Position numbers and translations under genes: made by a program | Notes under the pieces: generated by a model | What the model saw: only the letters and a program-made list of their open reading frames with translations | Database searches by the model: none | What the model was told of the DNA's origin: nothing | Part shown: positions 6,819 through 16,085 of the stretch, piece after piece | Layout: each line of letters opens with the position of its first letter | How positions within the stretch are numbered: position 1 is the stretch's first letter | NCBI GenBank assembly: GCA_965200955.1 | Contig: OZ241742.1 | Location: 1,302,001 to 1,366,000 of the forward strand | DNA from: Bin80 sp026708685 | GTDB lineage: Bacteria; Bacteroidota; Rhodothermia; Rhodothermales; Bin80 | DNA length: 64,000 nucleotides | Direction: 5' to 3'

Positions 6819-9649
6819 TGCCACGTCGTACTGATATTCACAAAATCCTGTTGATTGGATCTGGTCCCATCGTGATCGGTCAGGCCTGTGAGTTTGACTA
6901 CTCTGGAACACAGGCATGCAGAGCCCTGCGCAAAGAAGGGTATGAAGTCATCCTGATCAATTCCAATCCTGCGACGATCATGACCGATCCGATTACGGCT
7001 GATCGAATTTATTTGGATGAATTGACATCGGCATCCATTCGTAAGATTGTAGAAAAAGAACGCCCAGATGCAGTATTACCGACCATGGGTGGGCAGACAG
7101 GATTAAATCTGGCGGATGAATTACAGAGGCAGGGATACTGGGAGGAGCAGGATGTCAAGGTCATTGGGGTTGATATTGACGCGATTCATATTACAGAAGA
7201 TCGACAGCAGTTTCGTGATTTGATGGAGCAGATTGGCGTGGATCAAGCTCGCAGCCAAGTGGCCAAGAGTTTATTGGAGGCCAAGGAGGTGATTCAGTCG
7301 CTAGGAGGATTACCTGTAGTCATTCGGCCATCCTTTACGCTTGGCGGGGCTGGAGGTGGTATCATCTGGAGTCCACAGGAACTGGAACGCAAAATTATGC
7401 GTGGATTGGAACTGTCCCCTGTTCACGAGGTGCTCGTTGAGGAGTCGGTGTATGGATGGAAAGAATTTGAACTTGAGCTCCTGCGTGATTCAAACGACAA
7501 TGTGATCATCATTTGTACCATTGAAAATGTAGATCCCATGGGGGTCCACACGGGGGATTCCGTAACGGTTGCACCCTCTCAGACACTTACCGACAAGCAG
7601 TTTCAGCATATGCGCGATACTGCTATACGGATGATGCGATCCATTGGAACGTTTGCCGGAGGATGCAATGTACAGTTTGGAATCAATCCTGTAGATGGAC
7701 GTATGATTGCGATCGAAATCAATCCGAGAGTATCACGTTCTTCCGCTTTGGCATCTAAAGCGACGGGCTATCCCATTGCAAAGGTTGCAGCCCGACTTGC
7801 GGTCGGCTATACCCTTGATGAACTCAAAAATGATGTGACGGGAACCACTAGTGCCTGCTTTGAGCCGGCGATTGATTATGTGGTGACGAAAATTCCTCGT
7901 TGGAATTTTGAGAAGTTTGAAGGGGTAGACGAAGAACTGACCACTCAGATGAAGGCGGTCGGCGAAGTCATGGCGATTGGACGAACCTTTACAGAGAGCA
8001 TCCAGAAAGCATGGCAGAGCTTGGAAATTGATTATGCAGGCTTGGGTGGAGATCGCGAAAACCCAAAGCGTCCACATGTTCGAGAGCGCCTTCGAAAATC
8101 CTACTGGGATCGCACATTGCAGATCAAGAATGCATTTATCCATGGTGCATCCATGGATGAGGTGTATGATATTACGCGGGTAGACTACTGGTTTTTGCAG
8201 CAAATCAAAATGCTGGTTGATCTGGAGAAAGAGATTTCAGCAATGCGACTCCGGGATCTCACTTCGGAGGTGCTCTATAATCTCAAGCGTCATGGGTATT
8301 CCGATATTCAGATTGCATGGCTGGTTGCTGATGAGGTGACCGAAGAAGAGGTCCGGGACTATCGACTATCAATGGAGATTCAATCCAAGTTTTTGCTAGT
8401 GGATACCTGTGCTGGGGAATTTCCTGCACTTACACCGTACTTCTATTCGTCGTATGAGAGTGGAACGGAAAGTGAAGTTTCAGACAAAGAGAAAATCATC
8501 ATCCTTGGAAGTGGACCGAACCGCATTGGTCAGGGGATTGAGTTTGACTACTCATGTGTGCATGGCGTTCAGGCGGTGCAGGAAATGGGATATGAAGCCA
8601 TCATGGTGAATTGTAATCCAGAAACCGTTTCTACGGACTTTGACATTGCCGATAAACTCTACTTTGAGCCCGTATTCTGGGAGCGAGTTTTTGATATCAT
8701 TGAGCATGAAGAGCCTGCGGGAGTGATTGTACAACTGGGTGGACAAACCGCGTTGAAGTTGGCTGGAAAATTGTCGGCCCATGGAATCAAGATCTTCGGG
8801 ACACCGTTTGAACGGATGGATCTTGCCGAAAATAGAGGTAAGTTTTCCGAAATTCTCAAGGAATTGGACATTCCATTCCCTCCGTATGGCATTGCCAAAA
8901 CCGTGTATGAAGCTGTACGAGTTGCTGAATCGATCGGGTATCCTATTTTGGTGCGCCCCAGTTATGTTTTAGGAGGACAGGGAATGAGAATCGCCATCAA
9001 CAAGGAAGAAGTGGAGCGTTATGTCACCGATATCTACAAGTTGATGCCCGACAATGAAATCCTTCTTGATTTATATTTGAACAACGGGATTGAAATTGAT
9101 GTCGATGCCGTCCGAGATGCTGATGGTGATGTATGGATAACGGGGATCATGCAGCACATTGAACCTGCGGGTGTCCATTCAGGGGATTCAACGGCGGTCT
9201 TACCGCCCCATTCCTTGAATGAATCCGCCTTGGAACTCATCAGAAAGTATTCCATTTTGATTGCGAACTATATAGGAGTGGTAGGATTGATGAATGTGCA
9301 GTTGGTCGTTCAGGGCGATGCTGTTTATGTGATTGAAGCCAATCCAAGAGCTTCACGCACAGTCCCCTTTGTTGCGAAGGCCTCTGGTATTCCCGTAGCA
9401 CGAATTGCAAGTAAAGTGATTCTAGGTGCCAAGCTGGAAGATTTTCGCAGTCAGGGATTATTGGACTCAAAACTTGAGGGGTATGCGATCAAGGAGCCCG
9501 TCTTCTCATGGTCCAAATTTCCAGAGGTTCGAAAAGAGTTGGGACCCGAAATGAAATCCACGGGTGAAACCATTGCGTTTGTGGATGCACTTACGGATCG
9601 TCACTATAAACGCCCCTATGAAATGCGCAACCTGTATCTGTCCCGTTGA
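6818..9649 (+). CDS. carB: Carbamoyl-phosphate synthase large subunit, short form
   Basis: CarB makes carbamoyl phosphate from bicarbonate, ammonia and two ATP. Two tandem synthetase halves are visible: the first begins KILLIGSGPIVIGQACEFDYSG and the second IIILGSGPNRIGQGIEFDYSC near residue 563. Each half is followed by an ATP-grasp block with NPR motifs (EINPRVSRSSALASKATG and EANPRASRTVPFVAKASG). The protein is 943 residues and stops soon after GPEMKSTGET, about 130 residues earlier than the E. coli enzyme. The C-terminal MGS-like domain that binds UMP and ornithine is missing. From memory, shortened CarB proteins are common in Bacteroidota, so this is probably natural. Confidence 0.97.
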   Translation: MPRRTDIHKILLIGSGPIVIGQACEFDYSGTQACRALRKEGYEVILINSNPATIMTDPITADRIYLDELTSASIRKIVEKERPDAVLPTMGGQTGLNLADELQRQGYWEEQDVKVIGVDIDAIHITEDRQQFRDLMEQIGVDQARSQVAKSLLEAKEVIQSLGGLPVVIRPSFTLGGAGGGIIWSPQELERKIMRGLELSPVHEVLVEESVYGWKEFELELLRDSNDNVIIICTIENVDPMGVHTGDSVTVAPSQTLTDKQFQHMRDTAIRMMRSIGTFAGGCNVQFGINPVDGRMIAIEINPRVSRSSALASKATGYPIAKVAARLAVGYTLDELKNDVTGTTSACFEPAIDYVVTKIPRWNFEKFEGVDEELTTQMKAVGEVMAIGRTFTESIQKAWQSLEIDYAGLGGDRENPKRPHVRERLRKSYWDRTLQIKNAFIHGASMDEVYDITRVDYWFLQQIKMLVDLEKEISAMRLRDLTSEVLYNLKRHGYSDIQIAWLVADEVTEEEVRDYRLSMEIQSKFLLVDTCAGEFPALTPYFYSSYESGTESEVSDKEKIIILGSGPNRIGQGIEFDYSCVHGVQAVQEMGYEAIMVNCNPETVSTDFDIADKLYFEPVFWERVFDIIEHEEPAGVIVQLGGQTALKLAGKLSAHGIKIFGTPFERMDLAENRGKFSEILKELDIPFPPYGIAKTVYEAVRVAESIGYPILVRPSYVLGGQGMRIAINKEEVERYVTDIYKLMPDNEILLDLYLNNGIEIDVDAVRDADGDVWITGIMQHIEPAGVHSGDSTAVLPPHSLNESALELIRKYSILIANYIGVVGLMNVQLVVQGDAVYVIEANPRASRTVPFVAKASGIPVARIASKVILGAKLEDFRSQGLLDSKLEGYAIKEPVFSWSKFPEVRKELGPEMKSTGETIAFVDALTDRHYKRPYEMRNLYLSR

Positions 9650-9652
9650 CGT

Positions 9653-10372
9653 ATGGCTGGACACAATAAATGGTCAAAAGTGAAGAGGCAGAAGGCGGTA
9701 ACCGATAGTCGCCGCTCGAAGGCATGGGCCGTCATTACGCGTGATATTATGGTTGCCGCTCGTGAGGGCGGGAAAGATCCGACGATGAATGCCCGTCTTG
9801 CACTTGCCATCCAAAAAGCGAAGGGCAAGAATATGCCCAAGGATAATATTGAAAGGGCGATCAAGCGAGGTGCAGGGGAGATTGAGGGGCAGGACTATAA
9901 GGAGTGCACCTATGAGGGATATACAGCACAGGGGGTTGCAGTGATGATTGACGCACTGACAGACAATACCAATCGTACGGTGGCTGAAGTTCGCAGTGTC
10001 TTTTCGAGAAATGGAGGGAGCATGGCCAAATCAGGCAGTGTTGCCTATCTGTTTGAGAGAAAAGGATATATCCAGATTCCTGCCCACATAATTGACGAGT
10101 TGGAACTGTTAGAACTGGTTGTTGATGCTGGAGCAGAGGATGTAGAATCAATGGACGAAATGTATGCAGTGATCACCCCCGTTGAAGCCTTTGAGTCGGT
10201 TCAGGCCATTCTTACAGAGGCTGGAATCACAATGGATGACTCCCGCCTAGTACGCATTCCCATGACGACGGTTGAAAAGCCTCCCGATCAGATTTATCAA
10301 ACGCATGCATTGGTGGAGAAGCTGGATGATTTACAAGATGTGCAGGAGGTGTTTACGAATCTGGAGATGTGA
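9653..10372 (+). CDS. yebC: YebC/PmpR family regulator or translation factor
   Basis: A 239-residue TACO1/YebC protein. The N-terminal MAGHNKWSKVKRQKA signature and the GKNMPKDNIERAIKRGAG block are diagnostic, followed by the central domain (GVAVMIDALTDNTNRTVAEVR, then RNGGSMAKSGSVAYLF). Members have been described as DNA-binding regulators and, more recently, as factors that help ribosomes through difficult sequences. The gene starts 3 bases after carB. It sits directly ahead of ruvC, an arrangement seen in many bacteria. Confidence 0.96.
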   Translation: MAGHNKWSKVKRQKAVTDSRRSKAWAVITRDIMVAAREGGKDPTMNARLALAIQKAKGKNMPKDNIERAIKRGAGEIEGQDYKECTYEGYTAQGVAVMIDALTDNTNRTVAEVRSVFSRNGGSMAKSGSVAYLFERKGYIQIPAHIIDELELLELVVDAGAEDVESMDEMYAVITPVEAFESVQAILTEAGITMDDSRLVRIPMTTVEKPPDQIYQTHALVEKLDDLQDVQEVFTNLEM

Positions 10373-10914
10373 TGGTGATTCTGGGTATTGACCCTGGTTC
10401 GTCTCAGACGGGGTATGGAATTATTGATGCCTCCAATCATGTTCACGGTTATGGACTGATTTCATTGACGGGTGATCACATGGTTCGTATTCAGCAGATC
10501 TATCAGGAAATTACCAAGATAATACAGGAGTACAAGCCAACGACCTGTGCGATTGAAATGCCCGTCTACGGCAACAATCCACAGGCGATGCTAAAACTTG
10601 GCCGTGCTCAGGCAGCGGCTATGCTATCGGTATTGAATCAAGGGCTATCGGTGGCTCAGTATACTCCAAAAATGGTGAAGCGATCGGTCACCGGTAACGG
10701 AAATGCAAGCAAAGAACAGGTGGCTTATATGGTTAAGAGTCTCTTGAAGTTTAACACTTCAGAGGAAGCCATTTCACATGACATATCGGATGCACTCGCG
10801 GTTGCGGTGTGCCATCAGCAGCGGGAGTCAACGGGGGAAAAATCAGAAACTCCCCGTTACAGTGGATGGTCTGCCTTTGTTCGTGATAACCCTGATCGGG
10901 TAGCTCAAAAATAA
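10372..10914 (+). CDS. ruvC: Crossover junction endodeoxyribonuclease RuvC
   Basis: RuvC resolves Holliday junctions together with RuvAB. The four acidic catalytic positions of the RNase H fold are visible: Asp in ILGIDPGSSQTGYG at the N-terminus, Glu in AIEMPVYG, and the Asp pair in SHDISDALAVAVCH near residue 140. The product is about 180 residues, normal for the family, with a short tail ending PDRVAQK. I chose the ATG at 10372, which overlaps the yebC stop by one base and has GGAG 5 bases upstream. A GTG at 10369 would add one residue. Confidence 0.95.
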   Translation: MVILGIDPGSSQTGYGIIDASNHVHGYGLISLTGDHMVRIQQIYQEITKIIQEYKPTTCAIEMPVYGNNPQAMLKLGRAQAAAMLSVLNQGLSVAQYTPKMVKRSVTGNGNASKEQVAYMVKSLLKFNTSEEAISHDISDALAVAVCHQQRESTGEKSETPRYSGWSAFVRDNPDRVAQK

Positions 10915-10975
10915 TTAAATAAACAGAAACATTTGGGTTCAATAGGCGTTTAATCGTTTTTTCAACTAAATTCCT

Positions 10976-11266
10976 TTGATTGTGCCTAAAAAAAGAAAGA
11001 AGTCCAACCAGTTTCAACTTGATCAGCTTCCAGTGGTCCAAGTGTATCATTGGAAAAGTCGATCAAAACCTACCTTAAAAAAGGGCGAGCTTGTATACTA
11101 CGGACCCTTTCCCTCTTCCTATGGAATTGGTGAGGTTCAGAATGTAACGAAAGGGCTCGCTGCAGTTGATTTTCGTGGTACTGGAACTGCTCAAGTGCAT
11201 GAAGATGTGATCCATGAACGTTATCTAGTTCCCGTACCCGAAACCGTACTCAAAAAAGCAAGTTGA
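10976..11266 (+). CDS. Small conserved protein with a Tudor/SH3-like stretch
   Basis: A protein of about 95 residues with a lysine-rich start (PKKRKKSNQF) and a core of beta-strand character (LKKGELVYYGPFPSSYGIGEVQNV then AAVDFRGTGTAQV). The core recalls DUF3553 and other small Tudor/CarD-like barrels that bind nucleic acid or protein partners. I cannot assign a function. Starts are TTG at 10976 or GTG at 10982, and no ATG is well placed. It lies between ruvC and the ABC ATPase on the same strand, so it may belong to the car-yebC-ruvC transcript. Confidence 0.6.
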   Translation: MIVPKKRKKSNQFQLDQLPVVQVYHWKSRSKPTLKKGELVYYGPFPSSYGIGEVQNVTKGLAAVDFRGTGTAQVHEDVIHERYLVPVPETVLKKAS

Positions 11267-11317
11267 TCTTGCAAAGGGGCGTTTGCTGTACGTCCCACAT
11301 CTTGACATTCTTCTCTC

Positions 11318-12229
11318 ATGGGATCTCTGGTTCTCCGTGATGTGACCAAGCGTTTTGGACAAATCACGGCCGCTTCTGATATTTCACTGCGGGCTGATTC
11401 GGGGAGAATTCTCGGGTTGTTAGGACCCAATGGGGCGGGGAAGACGACGGTCATCCGCATCATCGCCAACATCCTGACTGCTGATGAGGGAAGCGTGACA
11501 CTCAATGAACATGAGGTGGGTGCATGGAGTCAGGAGCAGATGGGTTATCTCCCCGAAGAGAGGGGACTCTACAAAAAAATCAAGGTTCAGGACCAACTCC
11601 GTTATCTGGCTCAACTCAAGGGGATGCCGCGGATGGAGGCTATGGATCAAATTCAGTACTGGCTTGATCGTCTTGGGATAGAAAAATGGGGAGCCCGCAA
11701 GGTTCAGGATTTGTCCAAGGGGATGCAACAGAAAGTTCAGTTTATTGCTACGATTCTTGCATATCCCAAGTTGATTATTTTGGATGAACCCTTTAGTGGA
11801 CTGGATCCAGTGAACTCGGAGTTGCTCTGTGACATCATTGCAGAGCTTAAGGAAGACGGTCGTATTATCCTATTGGCAAGCCATCGAATGGATCAGGTTG
11901 AAAAGCTATGCGATGACATCTGCCTCATAGCGAAGGGGAAAATCCTGTTGAGTGGAGATCTCAGGGAGGTGAAGCGACGCTTCAAGCGTGAAAAACTCGC
12001 ATTGGAATATACAGGTTCACTTCGATTACTGGATGAGTTGGAGAAAAAAGGAACTATACAATACCTTGAGCGAAGCGAAGATGGATGTATTCTGCATCTC
12101 TCGGATGGTTGCCATCCCAGAGATCTTCTGGAACAACTCCTTTTGGTGGACGGACTTGAGTTGTTTCGGTTTGAGCTGCTTCAACCGACCTTAAATGAAA
12201 TTTTCATTCAAACCGTGGGAGATTCATGA
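11318..12229 (+). CDS. ABC transporter ATP-binding protein, NatA type
   Basis: A 303-residue ATPase with Walker A GPNGAGKT near residue 37, signature LSKGMQQK near 137, Walker B LIILDEPFSGLD near 155, and a switch His in LLASHRMDQ. The C-terminal 80 residues match the extension seen in NatA-like exporters (DUF4162 type). It pairs with the permease that begins at its stop codon (ATGATGA overlap). That permease is split by an insertion sequence, so the exporter may not work. NatAB-type systems export sodium or drugs in some species, but the substrate here is unknown. Confidence 0.92.
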   Translation: MGSLVLRDVTKRFGQITAASDISLRADSGRILGLLGPNGAGKTTVIRIIANILTADEGSVTLNEHEVGAWSQEQMGYLPEERGLYKKIKVQDQLRYLAQLKGMPRMEAMDQIQYWLDRLGIEKWGARKVQDLSKGMQQKVQFIATILAYPKLIILDEPFSGLDPVNSELLCDIIAELKEDGRIILLASHRMDQVEKLCDDICLIAKGKILLSGDLREVKRRFKREKLALEYTGSLRLLDELEKKGTIQYLERSEDGCILHLSDGCHPRDLLEQLLLVDGLELFRFELLQPTLNEIFIQTVGDS

Positions 12230-12405
12230 TGAGCCGTAAGAGTCTCTTGATTATGCGCAATGAATGTTGGCGGCGTGTGACCTCAAGGACGTTTATCCTA
12301 ACGACACTCCTTGGACCTGCACTCCTTGTGGGGCTACTCGCTCTAGTCATCATTGGAGTGTCTTCATCCATTGGCGATGAGTTTGGAGGAAAGAATGAGT
12401 CCTGA
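12226..12405 (+). pseudogene. ABC transporter permease, 5' fragment
   Basis: The first 58 codons of a NatB/ABC-2 type permease: a cytoplasmic start (MMSRKSLLIMRNECWRRVTS) and the first membrane helix (TFILTTLLGPALLVGLLALVIIG). The frame hits a TGA at 12403-12405, two bases inside the inserted IS1634-type element. It starts at the stop of the ATPase gene. If the element and one copy of its 50-bp duplication are removed, this fragment joins the downstream part in frame, which shows that the gene was intact before insertion. Confidence 0.9.
12352..12401. repeat. 50-bp target duplication, left copy
   Basis: A 50-bp stretch identical to 14334-14383 flanks the IS1634-type element. The bases outside the repeat differ on both sides (C against G on the left, C against T on the right), so 50 bp is the maximal repeat. 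It encodes the same permease residues (IGVSSSIGDEFGGKNES) in both copies. Confidence 0.95.
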
Positions 12406-14333
12406 GTTCGGCGGTTACCTTTGCCACAGAGGCATTGGGGATAGATTTTCGGGAAAACTGAACACCACATCCTCCCTATTTAGGAAGAATTTTCAAGGAT
12501 TTCTGTAAATGTGGGGGATACGATTACTGGATCGTTCCCTCCTTGAAGAGGACCGTCTGGTGAGGGAGTTGTTGTCCGACCGCCTTATAGAGTTGAAGGG
12601 CTTCCTTTCTGGGCTTGGAAGGCAATAGATATTCTGCATTCGTTCCCCGATCACGAATGATGGAGGCCTGCACCAGACTGAGTTCTGTTAAAATCTGTTC
12701 CTCACTCAGGCGTTGTTTTTCACCAAACATGGCATTGTATCGGTGGCGTAGGATGCGTAAGAGTGCAAACGCTACAAAGCAGATGGCGATATGTGCACGC
12801 ACGCGTTTCTCTACCCAGTGAAACACGGGGCGAACCGACATGGTGTGCTTCATCACGCGGAATCCTTCTTCAATCCGCCATAACTCGCCATAATAATGGT
12901 AGACCCGTTCGCAAGGCAGTTTCTTCAAGCTGGTCCACACACCATGGAGTCCATCATACTTCTCATCCTTCGCAATGGCCGCCTCGTCCAACTGCACCCC
13001 GTCGGGATCCACTTTCAAAAATCGACCTGTCCGACCCACCCCCTTTACACCCTGCACAAGTCGTTTTTTGACTTTCTTCACCGCCTCTTCCCGCTTACAC
13101 ACATCACGCTTCGCCTTCTTAGGACAATAGCGTAGAATCAGCCGTCGTCCACCCAGGGTGTGCTCTCGCACCTTACGTCCAGTCGCGAGTTCGGTCCAGG
13201 GTTCCTTGCCGAGAATCGCCTTGGTATGCACCTGATTTAACGATCGTAGCCGTGCAGCCACCACATAATCACATCCTAAACTCTGGAGCAACGCCAGATT
13301 CTCTTTACTCAACATCCCCGCATCTGCTACGACAATCATCTGATCCAGCTCAAATTGCTCTTTCAGATCCATCATGGCCGGTTCCAAGGTCTTCACATCG
13401 GCCGTATTGCCGGGAAAGAGTCGGTAGGTCACCGGAAGTCCGTCCTGGGTCTGGATCAAGGCGAGCACCACCTGAACCTTTTGATGCTTTCCATCTTTGC
13501 TGTACCCTTTCTTTCGAAGCTCATCGGACATCTCACTGGCAAAACTCAAGGTAGTTACATCAAAAAAGAGCACCCGTAGCTTCCCACCGACCATGCCCAT
13601 GGTCTCGTCCATGACCAGCTGTTGCAACTGTGCAATCCGATCGTGGGTCACCGTATCCATCATCCGGTAAAACTTGTCGACCAGAACCTCAACACCTGCA
13701 TCTTTGGACATCTGCCGGGAATGGGCTAGTTTACTGTCCCCAGGTGCACCCAAGCGAAGCAAAACCGCCTGCTTAAAGAGTCGACGAGACATCTTCTGAC
13801 GCGATGTGAAGACCTCCGAAAACCCCATCGTATCATACAATACGCCGATCGCTTCATGAAACCCTAAACAGATCCTGCGATCCTCTTCTAGCTTGCGGGC
13901 ATCGGCAATCGGAAGTGGACCCGTGTCCTTGGGCTTCATACGAGCCAACACCATCTCGTCTACATAGGATTCTGCTGGAAACAGAGTGGGTTTGGTCTCC
14001 CTCTGAATCCGTTCCATCTCCAGATAGGCGAGACGGAGCAGCACTTCCAAGGGCTCTCCTTCGGGAACACTTCCCATATGTCGGATAATCCGCTGACGAG
14101 TCTCACCGTCCTTGTTACGGTAATTCTCGACAATCTTGACCCCGACGTTTTTGGTCGTATCGCGGCGTAATTCTCGTACAAACATGAGTTTTCTGATCAA
14201 CCCCCAATATACGACATAGATCTTTAAGAAACAACACTGAACACCACACGCGAGAAGACCAATAAAAACGCCCCCAGATGGCTTTAAATGGGGTTTTTGT
14301 GATTTTACCTCAACTCAAACCGCCGAAGTCAAG
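12402..14333 (-). mobile_element. IS1634-type insertion sequence
   Basis: A 1932-bp element bounded by imperfect inverted repeats that share the core TTCGGCGGTT (12407-12416 on the left and its complement near the right end), with one small gap at the very tip. It carries one transposase gene on the minus strand. It is flanked by a 50-bp direct repeat of host DNA and interrupts an ABC permease gene. Long, variable target duplications are a published feature of IS1634 in Mycoplasma mycoides, which agrees with the transposase type. The perfect duplication suggests a fairly recent insertion. Confidence 0.9.
12524..14185 (-). CDS. IS1634-type transposase
   Basis: A 553-residue DDE transposase counted from the ATG at 14185 (MFVRELRRDTTKN); a TTG 15 bases upstream would add five residues. 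It has a central catalytic region with likely Asp in VLFFDVTTLSF and VVADAGMLSKENL, and the late glutamate in YHYYGELWRIEEGFRVMKHTM. The conserved YGELWRIEEGFRVMK block is typical of the IS1634 branch of the IS4-like superfamily. The frame is intact, so the element may still be active. Confidence 0.9.
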   Translation of the reverse strand: MFVRELRRDTTKNVGVKIVENYRNKDGETRQRIIRHMGSVPEGEPLEVLLRLAYLEMERIQRETKPTLFPAESYVDEMVLARMKPKDTGPLPIADARKLEEDRRICLGFHEAIGVLYDTMGFSEVFTSRQKMSRRLFKQAVLLRLGAPGDSKLAHSRQMSKDAGVEVLVDKFYRMMDTVTHDRIAQLQQLVMDETMGMVGGKLRVLFFDVTTLSFASEMSDELRKKGYSKDGKHQKVQVVLALIQTQDGLPVTYRLFPGNTADVKTLEPAMMDLKEQFELDQMIVVADAGMLSKENLALLQSLGCDYVVAARLRSLNQVHTKAILGKEPWTELATGRKVREHTLGGRRLILRYCPKKAKRDVCKREEAVKKVKKRLVQGVKGVGRTGRFLKVDPDGVQLDEAAIAKDEKYDGLHGVWTSLKKLPCERVYHYYGELWRIEEGFRVMKHTMSVRPVFHWVEKRVRAHIAICFVAFALLRILRHRYNAMFGEKQRLSEEQILTELSLVQASIIRDRGTNAEYLLPSKPRKEALQLYKAVGQQLPHQTVLFKEGTIQ

Positions 14334-14383
14334 ATTGGAGTGTCTTCATCCATTGGCGATGAGTTTGGAGGAAAGAATGAGTC
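14334..14383. repeat. 50-bp target duplication, right copy
   Basis: Identical to 12352-12401. It marks the right border of the IS1634-type element and starts the downstream permease fragment. Confidence 0.95.
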
Positions 14384-15545
14384 TTTGCGTATTGCCATTA
14401 TAGATAAGACCGGAGTCCTTGGAGATCAAATGATCCGTGAAAATGATGGGAACCATGTACTTTTTCATTTTGATGGAGATCATGATTCAGCCGTTGAAGA
14501 TGCCGTATCAAGCCGTATGGATGCCTTTATTCTCATCCCCGAAACCATCATCTCTGGAACAGGTCAACCCGTTCTCTATTCTTTTCAGGATAGGGGATTT
14601 CGAGTTCAGCTTGAACTGGCAGGAATCATTGAGCGATCTCTGAAGGATCATCTTTTGTTGGAGGCCAATGTAACCGATGATATTCGTGCGATTCTTGACC
14701 GCTCGGTCGGACTGGATTTTGCTCTAACAGGGCATGAGGATGCCCAATCCACAGCGAACTCTTCATTGGATGTTGATGCTACCATGGATGATGTAGGCAT
14801 CGTCATGATGGGGACAATCCTCGCGTTGATGATGTATATGACGATTCTGATATACGGTACATTGATTATGTATGGGGTTATTGAAGAGCGGTCTACAAGG
14901 GTGGTCGAAATCATTGTTTCATCGGTTCGTCCGATCGATTTGATGATGGGAAAGGTTTTGGGCATAGGCTTGGTTGGCTTGATTCAGATGCTCACATGGC
15001 TTCTGATCATCATCGGCGGCCTGGTCTTCGCTTCGCCAATTGTCGGACTGTTTGTTGATCCTGCCATGGTGGATGCCAGCAGTCAGGAGGTTCTGTCATC
15101 AATTGATCTCATTTTATCTGAATTATCCATACAACTTGTGATGGCGATTGTAGTGTACTTCATCGGAGGATATCTCATGTACGGTGGATTGCTTGCGGCT
15201 GTTGGCTCTATGGTAGATTCTCCCCAAGATGCCCAGACACTGCTCATACCCGTGATCATTCCTATTATGGCACCAATGATGTTTTTATCTGTGATCCTAC
15301 TGAGCCCAAACGGGGCGATCTCCATGGGTCTTTCGTTGTTTCCCCTCACATCGCCTGTAACCATGGCGGTTCGTTTGGCCATTGGGTCGGTTCCCGTTTG
15401 GCAACTGTTGATATCGCTGGCATCACTGATCGTATCTGTATTTGGGGCAATATGGGTGAGTGCTCAAATTTACAGGTCTAGTATTTTGATGTATGGTAAG
15501 AAGCCGTCGTTAAAAACAGTGTTCACCTACCTCAAAACGGGTTGA
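14340..15545 (+). pseudogene. ABC transporter permease, 3' fragment
   Basis: The remaining 400 or so codons of the ABC-2/NatB-type permease. A large extracytoplasmic domain (to about residue 145) is followed by five or so membrane helices (for example ILALMMYMTILIYGTLIM and VVYFIGGYLMYGGLLAAVGS). The conserved YGVIEERSTRVVEIIVSSVRP segment, which contacts the ATPase, is present. GTG at 14340 could in principle restart translation without the first helix, but a protein lacking its signal-anchor would probably not insert correctly. The 3' end overlaps the convergent ogt gene by 14 bases. Confidence 0.85.
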
Positions 15546-16032
15546 AGAGGTTGGGTTGTGCCTTCTTGGCTTCCAAATTCAGAAGAACCTCCTTGGCTTG
15601 AACTCCACCAAGGTATCCCGTGAGACGACCGTTGGATCCAATGACGCGATGACAGGGACATAGAATGGGAATTGGATTCAAGCCCACTGCATGTCCAACA
15701 GCCCGTGCCAACTGTGGATTACCAAGTTGATGAGCCAGTTGACCATAAGAGCGTGTTTCTCCATATGGTATGGCATTGACTGCATTCCACACTCGCTTTT
15801 GAAATGCAGTTCCTTGTTGATCAAGTCGGATAGAGAAGGTTGTTAGATCACCATCAAAGTATGCTTCAAGTTCATCCCTTGCCTGCTGAAATCGCGTTTG
15901 CTCCGACTCATCGGAGCGAAAGCGTCCAAACTGTAGACGCATAAGTCCACGAGTGGAAAAGACCAGTGTTAGCGGTCCTACGGGCGAATCTTCTATGACA
16001 AAGTTTGTCATGACAGGTGGGACATTAACCAT
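15532..16032 (-). CDS. ogt: Methylated-DNA--protein-cysteine methyltransferase
   Basis: This protein repairs O6-alkylguanine by irreversible transfer of the alkyl group to its own cysteine. The acceptor Cys is in the PCHRVIGSNG motif near residue 128, and the preceding helix-turn-helix region (IPYGETRSYGQLA, ARAVGHAVGLNP) is canonical, followed by LTGYLGG. The length of 166 residues is normal. It is convergent with the broken permease and divergent from the trigger factor gene. A downstream ATG at 16011 is an alternative start. Confidence 0.95.
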   Translation of the reverse strand: MVNVPPVMTNFVIEDSPVGPLTLVFSTRGLMRLQFGRFRSDESEQTRFQQARDELEAYFDGDLTTFSIRLDQQGTAFQKRVWNAVNAIPYGETRSYGQLAHQLGNPQLARAVGHAVGLNPIPILCPCHRVIGSNGRLTGYLGGVQAKEVLLNLEAKKAQPNLFNPF

Positions 16033-16039
16033 TGGAAGT

Positions 16040-16073
16040 GCGTTAAAGTGTGGTAGTATGATTCAGTTATAAT
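16040..16073 (+). promoter_or_regulatory. Possible trigger factor promoter
   Basis: A perfect TATAAT (16068-16073) lies 12 bases before the tig start. The -35 side is weak. The element fits the short divergent gap between ogt and tig, but it is judged by eye only. Confidence 0.35.
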
Positions 16074-16085
16074 ATACATTCCTAC

